From assembly GCA_041752315.1 (NCBI GenBank), contig JBGSHJ010000044.1, positions 62,001 through 126,000 of the forward strand: DNA of 64,000 nucleotides, read 5' to 3'. The position numbers and the translations under genes were made by a program. The notes below the pieces were generated by a model, which saw nothing but the letters and a program-made list of their open reading frames with translations, was not told the origin of the DNA and ran no database searches. The stretch is from SYFY01 sp041752315 (GTDB lineage Bacteria > Pseudomonadota > Gammaproteobacteria > Pseudomonadales > Azotimanducaceae). Each line of letters starts with the position of its first letter. Positions within the stretch are counted from its first letter, which is position 1. This document shows, piece by piece, positions 34,793 through 43,945 of this stretch.

Positions 34793-37300
34793 TCATGACG
34801 CATTGCCACGCAGGACCAGCATCGGCGGAGTGGCGACCAACCGCTGGGTGCCGATCAGGCCAACGCCACCGATCAGCACCGCTCCGGCCAGTGGCGCGAG
34901 AATCCACAGAGCGGGATGCAGGGTGACCGGCAGCTGGAACACCTGCAGGTGCAGCACTGCGACGGTAATTTCAGCTCCAAACACGGCGACCAGGCCCGCC
35001 ATGCCGCCAAGCACCGCAAACTCGATGGTGAGTGCCCCTCGAATCAGACGTTGGGTACCCCCCAGTGCACGAATCAGTGCATGTTCTGCCTCGCGGGCAT
35101 CCCGACTTGCCTGAATGCTTGCCAGCAGTACGAGGCAGCCCGAGGCGAGTACCAATGCGAGAATCAGCTCCACCGCCTGGGTCACCCGGTCGACAATACG
35201 TTGTACCTGCTCGATGATGGCATCGACCTCAAGTACCGTGATGGTCGGGAATCTTGACAGCAGTTCATTCAGAAACGGCTTGCGATCCCGTGTCAGGTGA
35301 AACGAGGTCATGTAGGTGGCCGGATAACCCTCCAGCACCGCCGGTGAGAAGATGATGAAAAAATTGGGTTGCATGCTTTCCCAGTCCAGTTTGCGCAGCG
35401 ATGCCACCTCGGCACTGACTGAACTGCCGGCGACGTCGAAAACCAGTTGGTCACCAACCACGATTCCGAATTCCCTCGCGTAGTCCGTCTCGAGACTGAC
35501 CAGCGTCCGCTGTTCATCGGCGGCCCACCACGTTCCCGCCGTGAGTTCATTGTCCTTTGGCATCTCCGTGGCCCAGGTGAGGTTGCGCTCGCTGCCCAGG
35601 CGTGTGGACTGATCGTCTCCACCCGACTCGCGCTTCTCGTCAATCTGCGTTGCCAACACGTCGTTGAGGGCTGTGACCCGGCCACGGACGATGGGGAAGC
35701 TGCCCCCTCTTCGGTCACTGGTTGCATCGATCATCCGATCGATCTCCGGGCGCTCTTCCGGCGTGATGTTCATGACGAAGTGATTCGGCGTATCCGGCGG
35801 AATCTGTGCTCGCCAGTCATCCAGCAACGCAGTACGCAGCAGTGTGAGCACTGCCAGGAGCATGATGGCCAGGCCAAAGATCAGGATCTGGGCAACATTT
35901 TCCCGACGACGCCTCTGCAACCCGGCAAGTGCCAGACGCCACAGGCTGGTTGCCTGCATGCCGACCAGTCGGCTGCCACGCAACAACAGCAGCGCCAATG
36001 CGCCGAACAGCAGCAGGACACCCACACTGCCAAGCAGGGTCCAGAGCGTCAGCATCAGACTCTGCGTGTACCACACCAGCAGGCCAAGACTGCCCGCGAT
36101 GGCTGCACCATAGGTGATCCACTGTGAAACCTCGGTACCACCAAGATCGCGGCGAATCACCCGCATGGGGGAGATACCACGCAGGTGAATCAGGGGCGGT
36201 AGAGCAAACGCGAGCGTACAGACCAGCCCCGTCAGCGCACCCACAACAAACGGTCGCACGCCAGGAGCAGGCAGTTCGACCGTCAGCAGGGCTCCCAGCG
36301 CGCCAACGATGGCAAAATGCAAAGCGCCGCCTGCCAGGAGTCCGATGAAAATCGCGATACCACCAACAATCAGCAGCAGTCCGAGATAACCACGCGCGAT
36401 TGCAGACGGGGTCGCGCCCAACGTTTTCAAGACGCCGACGTGGTCATAGTGCCGCTTTGCATAACGATGTGCCGACAGCGCCACGGCGACACCTGCGAGC
36501 AGAACACCCAGCAACCCGCCGAGCAGCAGAAAACTCTCGGCACGATCAAGCGCATTACCTACCCGGGGACTGGCATCACGAATGCCGACCCACCGATGTC
36601 CCGCCGCCAGCGGCAACTCTTCCTTGAGTGCTTCCAGCGTGGATTCCGGTCCGGCCAGCAGCAGACGATAGTTGAGACGGCTGCCAGGTTGAACAACCTC
36701 GGTGGCTGGCACATCGGCAAGATTCATCAGCAGGCGAGGCCCCATATCAAAAAAGCTGCCCCCTCGATCGGGCTCGTTGACCAGGACCTGGGTGACCCTC
36801 AGAGCTGCCATGCCAACTTCGACCTGGTCACCACGCTTGATACCAAGCGCGGGAAACAGTCGTGAATCGAGCCAAACCTCGCCTGGTCCCGGCAGCGCCC
36901 GCGTGGGCGTGCCACGAACAAACGGTGCATCGGCCACGATCAGCTCGCCTCGCAGCGGATACCCGGTGCTGGCAGCCTTGACGCTGACCAGTTGGTTCCT
37001 TTCACCGGCCTCCCCGTCGGCAAACACCATCGACGGAAACACCATGACCTCCGATGTGGTCAGACCACGTTCACGCGCGGTGATGCCGAAGCTCGCGGGC
37101 ACAGGGTCGGAGCTGGATATGTAGCGGTCAGCGGCCAGCATGTGCGTTGATTCGTCGAGCAGCGCGTTGTGGAGCCGGTCCACAAACAGGCTGATGGCGG
37201 TCACCGTGCCAACTGCGATGACGAGCGCTGCCACCAGCAGCACCAGTTCTCCCGACCGCCAGTCGCGAGCGGCCATGCGCCAGATCAACAGCGGCTTCAT
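34793..37300 (-). CDS. ybbP: ABC transporter permease, YbbP-like
   Basis: 835-residue membrane protein with two FtsX-like permease repeats, each following a periplasmic domain. Hydrophobic clusters include LVLLVAALVIAVGTVTAISL, LLGGLLGVLLAGVAVAL, ILIFGLAIMLLAVLTLL and the C-terminal ELILALVLASGCLVLLAS. Members of this group work with a LolD-type ATPase in lipid or lipoprotein extraction or envelope mechanotransmission; the substrate is unproven. The ATG at 37300 (MKPLLIWRMAARDW) overlaps the ybbA stop by 4 bp. As in E. coli, ybbA-ybbP lies divergent from tesA. Confidence 0.9.
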   Translation of the reverse strand: MKPLLIWRMAARDWRSGELVLLVAALVIAVGTVTAISLFVDRLHNALLDESTHMLAADRYISSSDPVPASFGITARERGLTTSEVMVFPSMVFADGEAGERNQLVSVKAASTGYPLRGELIVADAPFVRGTPTRALPGPGEVWLDSRLFPALGIKRGDQVEVGMAALRVTQVLVNEPDRGGSFFDMGPRLLMNLADVPATEVVQPGSRLNYRLLLAGPESTLEALKEELPLAAGHRWVGIRDASPRVGNALDRAESFLLLGGLLGVLLAGVAVALSAHRYAKRHYDHVGVLKTLGATPSAIARGYLGLLLIVGGIAIFIGLLAGGALHFAIVGALGALLTVELPAPGVRPFVVGALTGLVCTLAFALPPLIHLRGISPMRVIRRDLGGTEVSQWITYGAAIAGSLGLLVWYTQSLMLTLWTLLGSVGVLLLFGALALLLLRGSRLVGMQATSLWRLALAGLQRRRRENVAQILIFGLAIMLLAVLTLLRTALLDDWRAQIPPDTPNHFVMNITPEERPEIDRMIDATSDRRGGSFPIVRGRVTALNDVLATQIDEKRESGGDDQSTRLGSERNLTWATEMPKDNELTAGTWWAADEQRTLVSLETDYAREFGIVVGDQLVFDVAGSSVSAEVASLRKLDWESMQPNFFIIFSPAVLEGYPATYMTSFHLTRDRKPFLNELLSRFPTITVLEVDAIIEQVQRIVDRVTQAVELILALVLASGCLVLLASIQASRDAREAEHALIRALGGTQRLIRGALTIEFAVLGGMAGLVAVFGAEITVAVLHLQVFQLPVTLHPALWILAPLAGAVLIGGVGLIGTQRLVATPPMLVLRGNAS

Positions 37301-37968
37301 GGCACCAGCTTCCCGCCACTGATGACCAGGCGGCGGGAACACCGCTGCGCCAGTCGTTCGTCATGGGTAACCAGAATCAGTGTGGTATCAAATTCACGAT
37401 TCAGCTCGAACAACAGTTCGATCACCCTCTCCCCGGTCGCGGTGTCCAGATTGCCGGTGGGTTCATCCGCAAACAGGACACTTGCGTTCGACGCAAAAGC
37501 CCGGGCGATGGCCACCCGCTGCTGCTCACCACCCGAAAGCTGGCGCGGGTAATGATGGGTGCGGGCGCCCAACCCGACTTTTTCCAGCAACACCCGCGCG
37601 TCGGCTGCGGCCGTGCGATCTCCGCGCAGTTCGGCCGGAAGCATCACGTTTTCCAGCGCGGTCAGACTGTCCAGCAACTGGAAGGACTGAAAGACAAAGC
37701 CGACATGCCGGCCCCGCGCCAGCGCACGCTGCTCCTCGTCAAGTGCAGTCAGTTCGGCGTCTTCGAGGAAGACCCGGCCAGAGCTGGGAAGGTCGAGCCC
37801 GGCCAGGATGCCGAGCAGAGTCGTTTTGCCGGAGCCGGAAGTTCCAACCACGGCGACTGATTCGCCTGCATTGATTTCAAGACTGACCGCGTCCAGGATG
37901 ACCAGCTGACCCTCAGCTGTAGGCACAACCTTCGAGACCGCATCGGCTCGTACGACCACCCGACTCAT
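37297..37968 (-). CDS. ybbA: ABC transporter ATP-binding protein, YbbA-like (LolD/MacB family)
   Basis: 223 residues. Walker A is GTSGSGKTT, the signature LSGGEQQRVAIARA, Walker B VLFADEPTGNLD and the switch His is in LVTHDERLA. The ADEPTGNLD sequence is typical of the MacB/LolD/FtsE group that couples to FtsX-type permeases such as the overlapping ybbP gene. Its ATG at 37966-37968 overlaps the divergent tesA start by two bases, so its promoter must lie inside tesA. Confidence 0.95.
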   Translation of the reverse strand: MSRVVVRADAVSKVVPTAEGQLVILDAVSLEINAGESVAVVGTSGSGKTTLLGILAGLDLPSSGRVFLEDAELTALDEEQRALARGRHVGFVFQSFQLLDSLTALENVMLPAELRGDRTAAADARVLLEKVGLGARTHHYPRQLSGGEQQRVAIARAFASNASVLFADEPTGNLDTATGERVIELLFELNREFDTTLILVTHDERLAQRCSRRLVISGGKLVP

Positions 37969-38668
37969 GATTGTCTGTTACCGCCCTAAATCGTCATCAA
38001 GTTTCGAAACTGCAGTAGCCTGGATTCGCCGAGCGAAGCACTGCTCGATTCTGGCCACCTGGCTGGTACTGCTACCTCTGTCCGCCAGCGCCGCGAAGCC
38101 GATGACGATCATGATACTGGGAGACAGTATCAGCGCAGCCTATGGCATACAACGCGAAGCCGGCTGGGTGGCATTGCTCGAGCAACGCCTGCGCAAGCAG
38201 CACCCTCAGGTACATGTGGTGAATGCGAGCATCAGCGGCGAGACCACCGATGGCGGACTGACCCGACTGCCATCTGCACTGGCCCAGCACAAACCGCGGA
38301 TCGTCATCCTTGAGCTGGGTGGCAACGACGGCCTGCGTGGTTATCCCACCCGGCGACTCGAGGAAAATCTGCAGGAGATGATCGATCTTGTGGTGGATGC
38401 CAGAGCAACACCGTTGCTTGTTGGCATGCAGATTCCGCCGAACTACGGCGCTCGTTACACCACAGCCTTTCGGGACACCTACACCCGACTGGCAGCTGCC
38501 AACCAGATCCCGCTGGTGCCGTTTCTGCTCGAAGGCGTCGCACTGGGCCCTGAACTCATGCAGAGCGATGGCATCCATCCCACCGCGCTGGCACAACCGA
38601 CGATGCTGGACAACGTGTGGCAGGTCCTTGCGCCCCTGCTGACCAAACCAGGTCATCCGTCACCCTGA
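37967..38668 (+). CDS. tesA: Arylesterase / acyl-CoA thioesterase I TesA
   Basis: Periplasmic SGNH hydrolase with esterase, thioesterase and lysophospholipase activities in homologues. It is 233 residues. The signal peptide contains IRRAKHCSILATWLVLLPLSASA. The SGNH blocks are ILGDSISAAYG (Ser54), the Gly block around VNASISGETT, LELGGNDGLRG (Asn) and SDGIHPT (Asp/His). The only ATG before the mature domain is at 37967, overlapping the ybbA start codon on the other strand. No alternative ATG would retain the signal peptide. Confidence 0.93.
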   Translation: MIVCYRPKSSSSFETAVAWIRRAKHCSILATWLVLLPLSASAAKPMTIMILGDSISAAYGIQREAGWVALLEQRLRKQHPQVHVVNASISGETTDGGLTRLPSALAQHKPRIVILELGGNDGLRGYPTRRLEENLQEMIDLVVDARATPLLVGMQIPPNYGARYTTAFRDTYTRLAAANQIPLVPFLLEGVALGPELMQSDGIHPTALAQPTMLDNVWQVLAPLLTKPGHPSP

Positions 38669-38672
38669 GTGA

Positions 38673-39599
38673 TCACTGGGCTCGACGTGGCATTTCGGCG
38701 CCGATGTGTTTCTGTCCTCGCTGTTCGGCCAGCAGCATCTGTCGCTGGCGTTCTCGAAAGCCTGCCCGTGAAGCGTCTGGACGCTCGACGACACAATGCG
38801 GGCAGCACACACCCAATTCGTAATCCGGGTGCCGTTGATCGTCGGCTGACAGCGGTCGACGACAGGCGAAACACTGGACAAAATCGCCCTCGGCAAGCGC
38901 ATCGTTGACGGATACCCGCTGGTCAAAGACAAAACACTCGCCCTGCCAGCGATTGGCCTCCGGTTGTACCGTTTCGAAGTACTTGAGTACGCCGCCATCA
39001 AGTTGGTAAACGTGTTCAAAACCCTGCTCGAGCATGTATGCGGAGGCTTTTTCACAGCGGATGCCACCGGTACAGAACATTGCAACCGCGCGGTATCGGT
39101 CTTGGTCCAGATGCTCCTGAACAAACGCAGGGAACTCGCGAAACGAACGGGTGTCGGGTTGTACCGCGCCCGGGAAACTGCCCACCGCACATTCGTATCG
39201 GTTGCGGGTATCGATGACAAGAACGTCCGGATCATCGAGCAGCTCGTTCCAGCGCTGCGCATCGACATGTTCGCCAGTCCGCGCAGAAGGGTCCACCGAG
39301 GGCAGGCCCAATGCCACGATTTCACGCTTGATACGTATTTTCAGACGATGGAAAACTTCGTTGTCCGCAGCCGCGGTCGAATACTTGACCTGAAGATCCG
39401 TCAACGCAGCCTGCTGGTTGAGCTCGCGAACAAACAACTCCAGCGATTCGCGTCCACCGGTCAGCGTCCCGTTGATCCCTTCGAAGGCAATCAACACCGT
39501 GCCACGCAAACCGAGTTTCTCACCCGCCTGCTGCAGACGGGATTGCAGTTCGGGCAACGCTTCCAGCCGGACAAATTTGTAGAAAGTGCACACCAACAC
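38673..39599 (-). CDS. trhO: tRNA uridine(34) hydroxylase TrhO (rhodanese-domain)
   Basis: Oxygen-dependent hydroxylase forming 5-hydroxyuridine at the tRNA wobble position; formerly UPF0176/YceA. It is 308 residues from GTG 39599. An N-terminal ferredoxin-like domain (CTFYKFVRL, LIAFEGINGTLTG) leads into a rhodanese domain with active Cys in MFCTGGIRCEKASAY. A C-terminal Cys-rich tail (CFACRRPL, GVCCPHC) looks metal binding. The frame is open to 39860, but upstream codons overlap bolA and are not conserved. GTG 39599 lies two bases after the bolA stop with GGGGAGG upstream, so this start is preferred over ATG 39653. Converges with tesA. Confidence 0.92.
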   Translation of the reverse strand: MLVCTFYKFVRLEALPELQSRLQQAGEKLGLRGTVLIAFEGINGTLTGGRESLELFVRELNQQAALTDLQVKYSTAAADNEVFHRLKIRIKREIVALGLPSVDPSARTGEHVDAQRWNELLDDPDVLVIDTRNRYECAVGSFPGAVQPDTRSFREFPAFVQEHLDQDRYRAVAMFCTGGIRCEKASAYMLEQGFEHVYQLDGGVLKYFETVQPEANRWQGECFVFDQRVSVNDALAEGDFVQCFACRRPLSADDQRHPDYELGVCCPHCVVERPDASRAGFRERQRQMLLAEQRGQKHIGAEMPRRAQ

Positions 39600-39600
39600 T

Positions 39601-39918
39601 TCAGGCGTGCCTCCCCTGTCGGGCACAGGGTGGGGACATCGGCGCTTCACCATGCCTGCGCTGCCACTCCGTCGGGGTGTAGGTATGGACAGCCAGCGCA
39701 TGCATTCCCGATGCAAACTCACCAGCCAGCAGTGCATTGATTCGCCGGTGCCTGGCCACACGGTTCTGGTTCTCGAAATCCTCCGAGACGAGCACGACCT
39801 TGAAGTGGCTTTCCGAGCCCGCCGGCACATGGTGCCCATTGCTTTCGTTGGCGACTTCAAGGTGCAGCAAGGGCAAGGCTGCTCCGAGCACCGCTTCGAT
39901 CCGGTCAGTGCGATTCAT
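39601..39918 (-). CDS. bolA: BolA family protein
   Basis: 105-residue BolA/YrbA-fold protein that works with monothiol glutaredoxins in iron-sulfur handling and, in E. coli BolA, affects morphology under stress. The core matches E. coli BolA: NESNGHHVPAGSESHFKVVLVSEDF and HRRINALLAGEF, then MHALAVHTYTPTEW. The C-terminal SPPC segment present in E. coli BolA is kept here, so the stop at 39601 is probably genuine. It is followed after two bases by the preferred trhO start. Confidence 0.93.
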   Translation of the reverse strand: MNRTDRIEAVLGAALPLLHLEVANESNGHHVPAGSESHFKVVLVSEDFENQNRVARHRRINALLAGEFASGMHALAVHTYTPTEWQRRHGEAPMSPPCARQGRHA

Positions 39919-39946
39919 CAGGTGTTTCCAGTCCGTTCACGGGCCA

Positions 39947-40690
39947 TTATACGCGGAGGATGACCAGCGACACGTTGTCCCTGCCACCCGCATCCAGTGC
40001 TGTACCCAGCAGCCTGTCGGCAAGCTCCGCATCGTCCCCCTCGCCACCACACACGCGGACAAGCGTCTCGTGCTCGATCATGTCGTTCAGACCGTCGCTG
40101 CAGAGCAGGAATCGGTCACCGGCCTGCAGGTCAACCGTCTGCAGACCGACCACCAGTGGTTCGCCCAGACCCAGAGCCTGGGTGATCAGGTGCCGATCCG
40201 GTGCATGCCACGCTTCACTGGCGGTGATCCGGCCTGCTTCGAGACGTTGTTGTACAACCGAATGGTCGCGTGTCAGCAATGTGGTGGTCGCGCCTCGCAG
40301 GCGGTAGCAGCGGCTGTCACCGACATGCGCAACAATGGCATGGATCGCCGAGAGCCGCTGCCACACGACGATCGTCGTACCCATGACCAGTTGACGGGCC
40401 AGACCAGCGAGGTGGATCGCACGGTCGGCTCGCTGGACAGCCGCCTGCACCGCATCCGCCGACGCGGGTCGTGTCTGCCTGAGTTCATCGAAAATGACTT
40501 CGACCGCAAGGTTGCTGGCCACCTCACCGGCGGCGAGCCCGCCCATGCCGTCAGCGAGCACCGCAAGCCCGACTGCAAGGTCACAGCGAATGGCATCTTC
40601 ATTATTGGTTCGCACACGACCGACATGTGTGCGAACCGTGATGACCATCGGTGTGGGGATTTCAGTAGACTGGGACACGGCTGCATTCAA
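39947..40690 (-). CDS. PP2C-family Ser/Thr protein phosphatase
   Basis: Metal-dependent protein phosphatase of 247 residues in the longest frame. The PP2C motifs are THVGRVRTNNEDA, VLADGMGGLAAGE (metal-binding Asp), VAHVGDSRCYRL, LLCSDGLNDMI and the C-terminal GGRDNVSLVIL. There is no membrane segment or extra domain. It starts with TTG at 40690; GTG 40678 and ATG 40648 (MVITVRTHVG) are alternatives and homology begins near the latter. The only kinase of the opposing type seen in the window is the N-terminal domain of the giant hybrid at 22570; a functional link is speculative. Confidence 0.92.
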   Translation of the reverse strand: MNAAVSQSTEIPTPMVITVRTHVGRVRTNNEDAIRCDLAVGLAVLADGMGGLAAGEVASNLAVEVIFDELRQTRPASADAVQAAVQRADRAIHLAGLARQLVMGTTIVVWQRLSAIHAIVAHVGDSRCYRLRGATTTLLTRDHSVVQQRLEAGRITASEAWHAPDRHLITQALGLGEPLVVGLQTVDLQAGDRFLLCSDGLNDMIEHETLVRVCGGEGDDAELADRLLGTALDAGGRDNVSLVILRV

Positions 40691-40787
40691 TCACAGCCTA
40701 ACCATGCGAACCATACGGGCCGAACCATAGGGGTCCGAACCAAAAAACCGTTTGCACCATCCATCTGAGTCAGGGAGGATCTATCGC

Positions 40788-41576
40788 ATGCTGGCGCTGC
40801 TCTCACCGGCCAAGACACTGGACTTTCATACCAAGGTCCCGACAGCCAGGTCGAGCGCGCCACGGTTTCTCGATGAATCGCACACCTTGATCGAAAGGCT
40901 CCGGACGTTTTCGGCGGCCGAACTTTCGGCGCTGATGTCCATCAGCGACACGCTCGCCCAGGAAAACCGGAATCGCTACCAGGACTGGTCTCAGGAGCTG
41001 AAACGACCTGCCGCGCGCCAGGCACTCTTTGCATTCAAGGGCGAGGTCTATCTCGGCCTCGAGGCCAGCCGCTTTGGTGGACATGACCTCAACTTCGCCC
41101 AGAAGCATCTGCGCATCCTGTCCGGACTCCATGGCCTGCTTCGACCACTGGACCTCATTCGGCCGTATCGGCTGGAGATGGGCTCCAGGCTGCCAACTCC
41201 CGTCGGAGTGGGGCTGTACACATTCTGGCGGGAGAAAGTCACCGCAGCGCTCAACGAGGATCTGGCCGCAGCAGGCAGGCCGATCGTGCTCAACCTCGCC
41301 TCCCACGAATACTTCGACGTTGTCGACAGAAACCGCCTGCAGGCCCGTGTCATCGACGTGAAGTTTCTCGATCTGAAAGACGGCAGCTACAGGTTCCTGT
41401 CCTTTTTTGGCAAGAAGGCGCGTGGGCTGATGGCCGCCTGGTTTGTCCAGCAGCGTGCTTCGTCACTCGCATCCCTGAAGCGATTCGACTGGCATGGTTA
41501 CCGGTTCAGCGCCGAGGCCTCCAATGCCGACCTGTGGACGTTCCTGCGCGATGTTCCCACCGATTATCGGGGATGA
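40788..41576 (+). CDS. yaaA: Peroxide stress protein YaaA (UPF0246)
   Basis: 262 residues, the family's usual length. E. coli YaaA is induced by OxyR and limits free intracellular iron under peroxide stress. Conserved segments are LLSPAKTLDF at the N-terminus, ALFAFKGEVYLGLEA, ILSGLHGLLRPLDLIRPYRLEMG, LNLASHEYFDVVD and FFGKKARGLMAAWFV. ATG 40788 has GGGAGG nine bases upstream; the open frame continues twelve codons further without a ribosome site. It converges on terC and overlaps its 3' end by 13 bp. Confidence 0.95.
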   Translation: MLALLSPAKTLDFHTKVPTARSSAPRFLDESHTLIERLRTFSAAELSALMSISDTLAQENRNRYQDWSQELKRPAARQALFAFKGEVYLGLEASRFGGHDLNFAQKHLRILSGLHGLLRPLDLIRPYRLEMGSRLPTPVGVGLYTFWREKVTAALNEDLAAAGRPIVLNLASHEYFDVVDRNRLQARVIDVKFLDLKDGSYRFLSFFGKKARGLMAAWFVQQRASSLASLKRFDWHGYRFSAEASNADLWTFLRDVPTDYRG

Positions 41577-42367
41577 TCCGCCGTTGCGCCGGGATTCTGT
41601 CCGACCAGACCACCCAGTTGCCCGGGACGCAGCTGGACATGGGCCCGCCGCTTCTTCTGTGCGCGGATGTTGAGCAACTCGACGCCAAACGAAAACGCCA
41701 TCGCAAAGTAGATGTAACCTTTTGGCGTGTGAAAATCGAGCCCCTCGCCCATCAGCGTGAAGCCGATCAGCACCAGGAACGACAGGGCCAGCATCTTCAC
41801 CGTCGGGTGTTCTGCAACAAAGCGGCTCACCGGTTCGGCCGCCAGCATCATGAAGCCCACCGATACGACAATCGCAGCCACCATGATCTCGATGTGGCTG
41901 ACCAGACCCACTGCCGTGATGACCGAGTCGAGCGAAAAAACCATGTCGATGATCGCAATCTGGGCAAGCACACCCATGAACGTGGCACTGGCCACCTGAC
42001 CATGAACCTCCGTCTCCCCTTCCAGCGAGTTATGGACCTCACGGGTCGCCTTGAAGATCAGAAACATCCCGCCCAGCAGCAGGATCAGGTCGCGTCCGGA
42101 AAATCCTGTTCCCATCACATGAAACAGGTCCGCGGTCAGCCCCATCACCCAGGTCAGCGACAACAGCAGCGCGATCCGCATGAACATCGCAAGACCCAGC
42201 CCCACCAGACGGGCCCGTTTCTGCTGCTCTTTTGGCAGACGGCCCGTGAGGATGGATATGAACACGATATTGTCGATGCCCAGCACGATCTCGAGCACGG
42301 TCAGAGTCAGGAAAGCACCGATCAATTCCGGGGTCAGCAGGTCCATGCGCATTGTCCAGTCAAACAT
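41564..42367 (-). CDS. TerC family integral membrane protein
   Basis: 267 residues with seven or so membrane helices. TerC signature acidic residues are seen in LEIVLGIDNIVFIS and in the repeat IIDMVFSLDSVITAVG; members are linked to manganese or other metal export and to tellurite resistance. The remainder includes AAIVVSVGFMMLAAEPVSRF and FLVLIGFTLMGEGL. Further in-frame ATGs at residues 6 and 8 make the exact start uncertain. Its 3' end overlaps yaaA by 13 bp. Confidence 0.92.
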   Translation of the reverse strand: MFDWTMRMDLLTPELIGAFLTLTVLEIVLGIDNIVFISILTGRLPKEQQKRARLVGLGLAMFMRIALLLSLTWVMGLTADLFHVMGTGFSGRDLILLLGGMFLIFKATREVHNSLEGETEVHGQVASATFMGVLAQIAIIDMVFSLDSVITAVGLVSHIEIMVAAIVVSVGFMMLAAEPVSRFVAEHPTVKMLALSFLVLIGFTLMGEGLDFHTPKGYIYFAMAFSFGVELLNIRAQKKRRAHVQLRPGQLGGLVGQNPGATADHPR

Positions 42368-42426
42368 CAGCTGCGAGCTTAAGTGTTATGATTCAAGGAG
42401 CAAAGCACTGAGGAGATTCAACTGAC

Positions 42427-42711
42427 ATGCCCAGCGATATCGAACTCGAAGCCGCAGTCTTCCGTCGGCTCCTCGCCCATCTGGATGCCAACAAGGACGT
42501 CCAGAACATCGACCTCATGAACCTTGCCGGGTTCTGCCGCAACTGTCTGGCCAAGTGGTACGTCGCCGCGGCCGACGAAGCCGGTGCATCGATCGGGTAT
42601 GAACAAGCACGTGAACGGATCTACGGCATGCCGTACAGCGAGTGGAAGGAGAGGTTCCAGACCGATGCGTCCGCCGAGTCCCTGGCGAGGATGCAAGCCA
42701 ACGAGCACTGA
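42427..42711 (+). CDS. DUF1244 family protein
   Basis: 94 residues matching the DUF1244 family of small proteobacterial proteins: LLAHLDANKDVQNIDLMNLAGFCRNCLAKWY followed by the conserved ARERIYGMPYSEWKE. Two Cys in FCRNCLAKW are characteristic. Function is unknown. GAGGAG lies eleven bases before the ATG. It is divergent from terC. Confidence 0.88.
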   Translation: MPSDIELEAAVFRRLLAHLDANKDVQNIDLMNLAGFCRNCLAKWYVAAADEAGASIGYEQARERIYGMPYSEWKERFQTDASAESLARMQANEH

Positions 42712-42843
42712 CCGATGTCGGCTGGCGCCTGCAGCAGCGCGGACAGGTGATTCACATAGTGATCACAACCCGCGTGGTCCGCAGTACACCGACTGACAGG
42801 ATCCCGGTTTAAGCTGCGGCACTTTCCGATTGGGAGCCGTGGT

Positions 42844-43548
42844 TTGCGCACCAGTCTTGCTGTTCAGTTTGCCCGTCTGCCACTCACCGCGTGGTCACGA
42901 TTGTCCCGCGCCTGTCGCGACCGGGCGGTCGGTCGATTTCTGCTGCTGGTCGGCGCATTGGTGGTGTTTCGCAGCATCATCCTCGACTGGAACCAGGTAC
43001 CTACCGGATCGATGCACCCGACCATTCGAGTCGGCGACCATATCGTGGTTGACAAGCTGGCCTACGATCTTCGGGTGCCTTTCACCCACAAGTCTCTATG
43101 GCGACGCGCTGATCCGCAGGCGGGGGACATCATTGCATTTGCCTCTCCCGTCGACGATACGCTTTATGTGAAACGGGTCATTGGCGGGCCGGGTGACCTG
43201 GTTGCCATGATCGACAACGTTCTCATCGTCAACGGGGTGTCGGCGCGATTTTCGGCGATCGGGGCCGAGCGCGGCTTGAACGGCATCGAGGAGACCGTCC
43301 TTGGTCATCGCCATCTGATTGCGCTGGATGGTGAGCCGGTGGAGGTGTCCAGCTTCGGGCCGCTTCGTGTTCCGCCCGACGCCTGGTTTGTCATGGGTGA
43401 CAACCGCCTGCAGAGTTTCGATTCCCGCTACTTCGGATTTGTCGACCGGCACCGGATATTGGGTCAGGCGACGCGGGTGGCATTCAGCCTCGACTACGAA
43501 CATGGCTTCAAACCAAGGTCGGATCGGATATTTGAGCGGTTGCTCTGA
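42844..43548 (+). CDS. lepB: Signal peptidase I
   Basis: Inner-membrane serine protease that removes signal peptides from exported proteins. It is 234 residues, shorter than E. coli LepB, with one N-terminal membrane helix (GRFLLLVGALVVFRSIIL). The Ser/Lys dyad is Ser56 in GSMHPT and Lys110 in VKRVIGGPGD. The conserved GDN box follows (MGDNRLQSFDSRYFG). It starts with TTG at 42844, preceded by GGGAG. It is not in the usual lepA-lepB-rnc operon, so it may be an additional copy. Confidence 0.92.
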   Translation: MRTSLAVQFARLPLTAWSRLSRACRDRAVGRFLLLVGALVVFRSIILDWNQVPTGSMHPTIRVGDHIVVDKLAYDLRVPFTHKSLWRRADPQAGDIIAFASPVDDTLYVKRVIGGPGDLVAMIDNVLIVNGVSARFSAIGAERGLNGIEETVLGHRHLIALDGEPVEVSSFGPLRVPPDAWFVMGDNRLQSFDSRYFGFVDRHRILGQATRVAFSLDYEHGFKPRSDRIFERLL

Positions 43549-43580
43549 CCGTTGCCCTCTGGTGTGCCCGCCGTTTCCGG

Positions 43581-43862
43581 TCAGCGACGAGACCGGATGG
43601 CTGCGATGAGCGCTCCGGCCAGCGCGCCAACGGCGATGACCGTACCGATGAACAGCACACTGACGAGAGCATGGTCCCGCAACTGAGCGATTTCCACCCC
43701 CATCTCGCGGACGATGTAGAACATCACCGCGGCGAGTGCCAGCATCCCCAGCACCACCGAGCGGGCAAGTCGTCCGGCACCGACCGAACCTTTGCGCTCG
43801 GTCGCGACCCGGCGCTCACGGTAACGATGCCGAAATGATCCCGGCGGCGGACGCGGCGTCAC
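43581..43862 (-). CDS. Small two-helix membrane protein, unknown
   Basis: 93 residues with a basic N-terminal third and two hydrophobic segments (VVLGMLALAAVMFYIV and LVSVLFIGTVIAVGALAGALIAAI), ending in a basic tail. The start is GTG 43862 without a clear ribosome site. I recognise no family. It lies between lepB and the FKBP gene on the opposite strand to lepB. Confidence 0.55.
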   Translation of the reverse strand: MTPRPPPGSFRHRYRERRVATERKGSVGAGRLARSVVLGMLALAAVMFYIVREMGVEIAQLRDHALVSVLFIGTVIAVGALAGALIAAIRSRR

Positions 43863-43945
43863 AACGACTGGCCGTACCGGCCAACTGGCCAGGAGGTGCC
43901 AGGGCGCCGTCCTTTTTCACCGATGGCCAGACCACCCGTCACCAT

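Noticed and set aside
42740..42790. CRP/FNR-like palindrome (AGTGATCACA) upstream of lepB
   Set aside because: Only one half fits the CRP consensus and the spacing is wrong; too weak to annotate.
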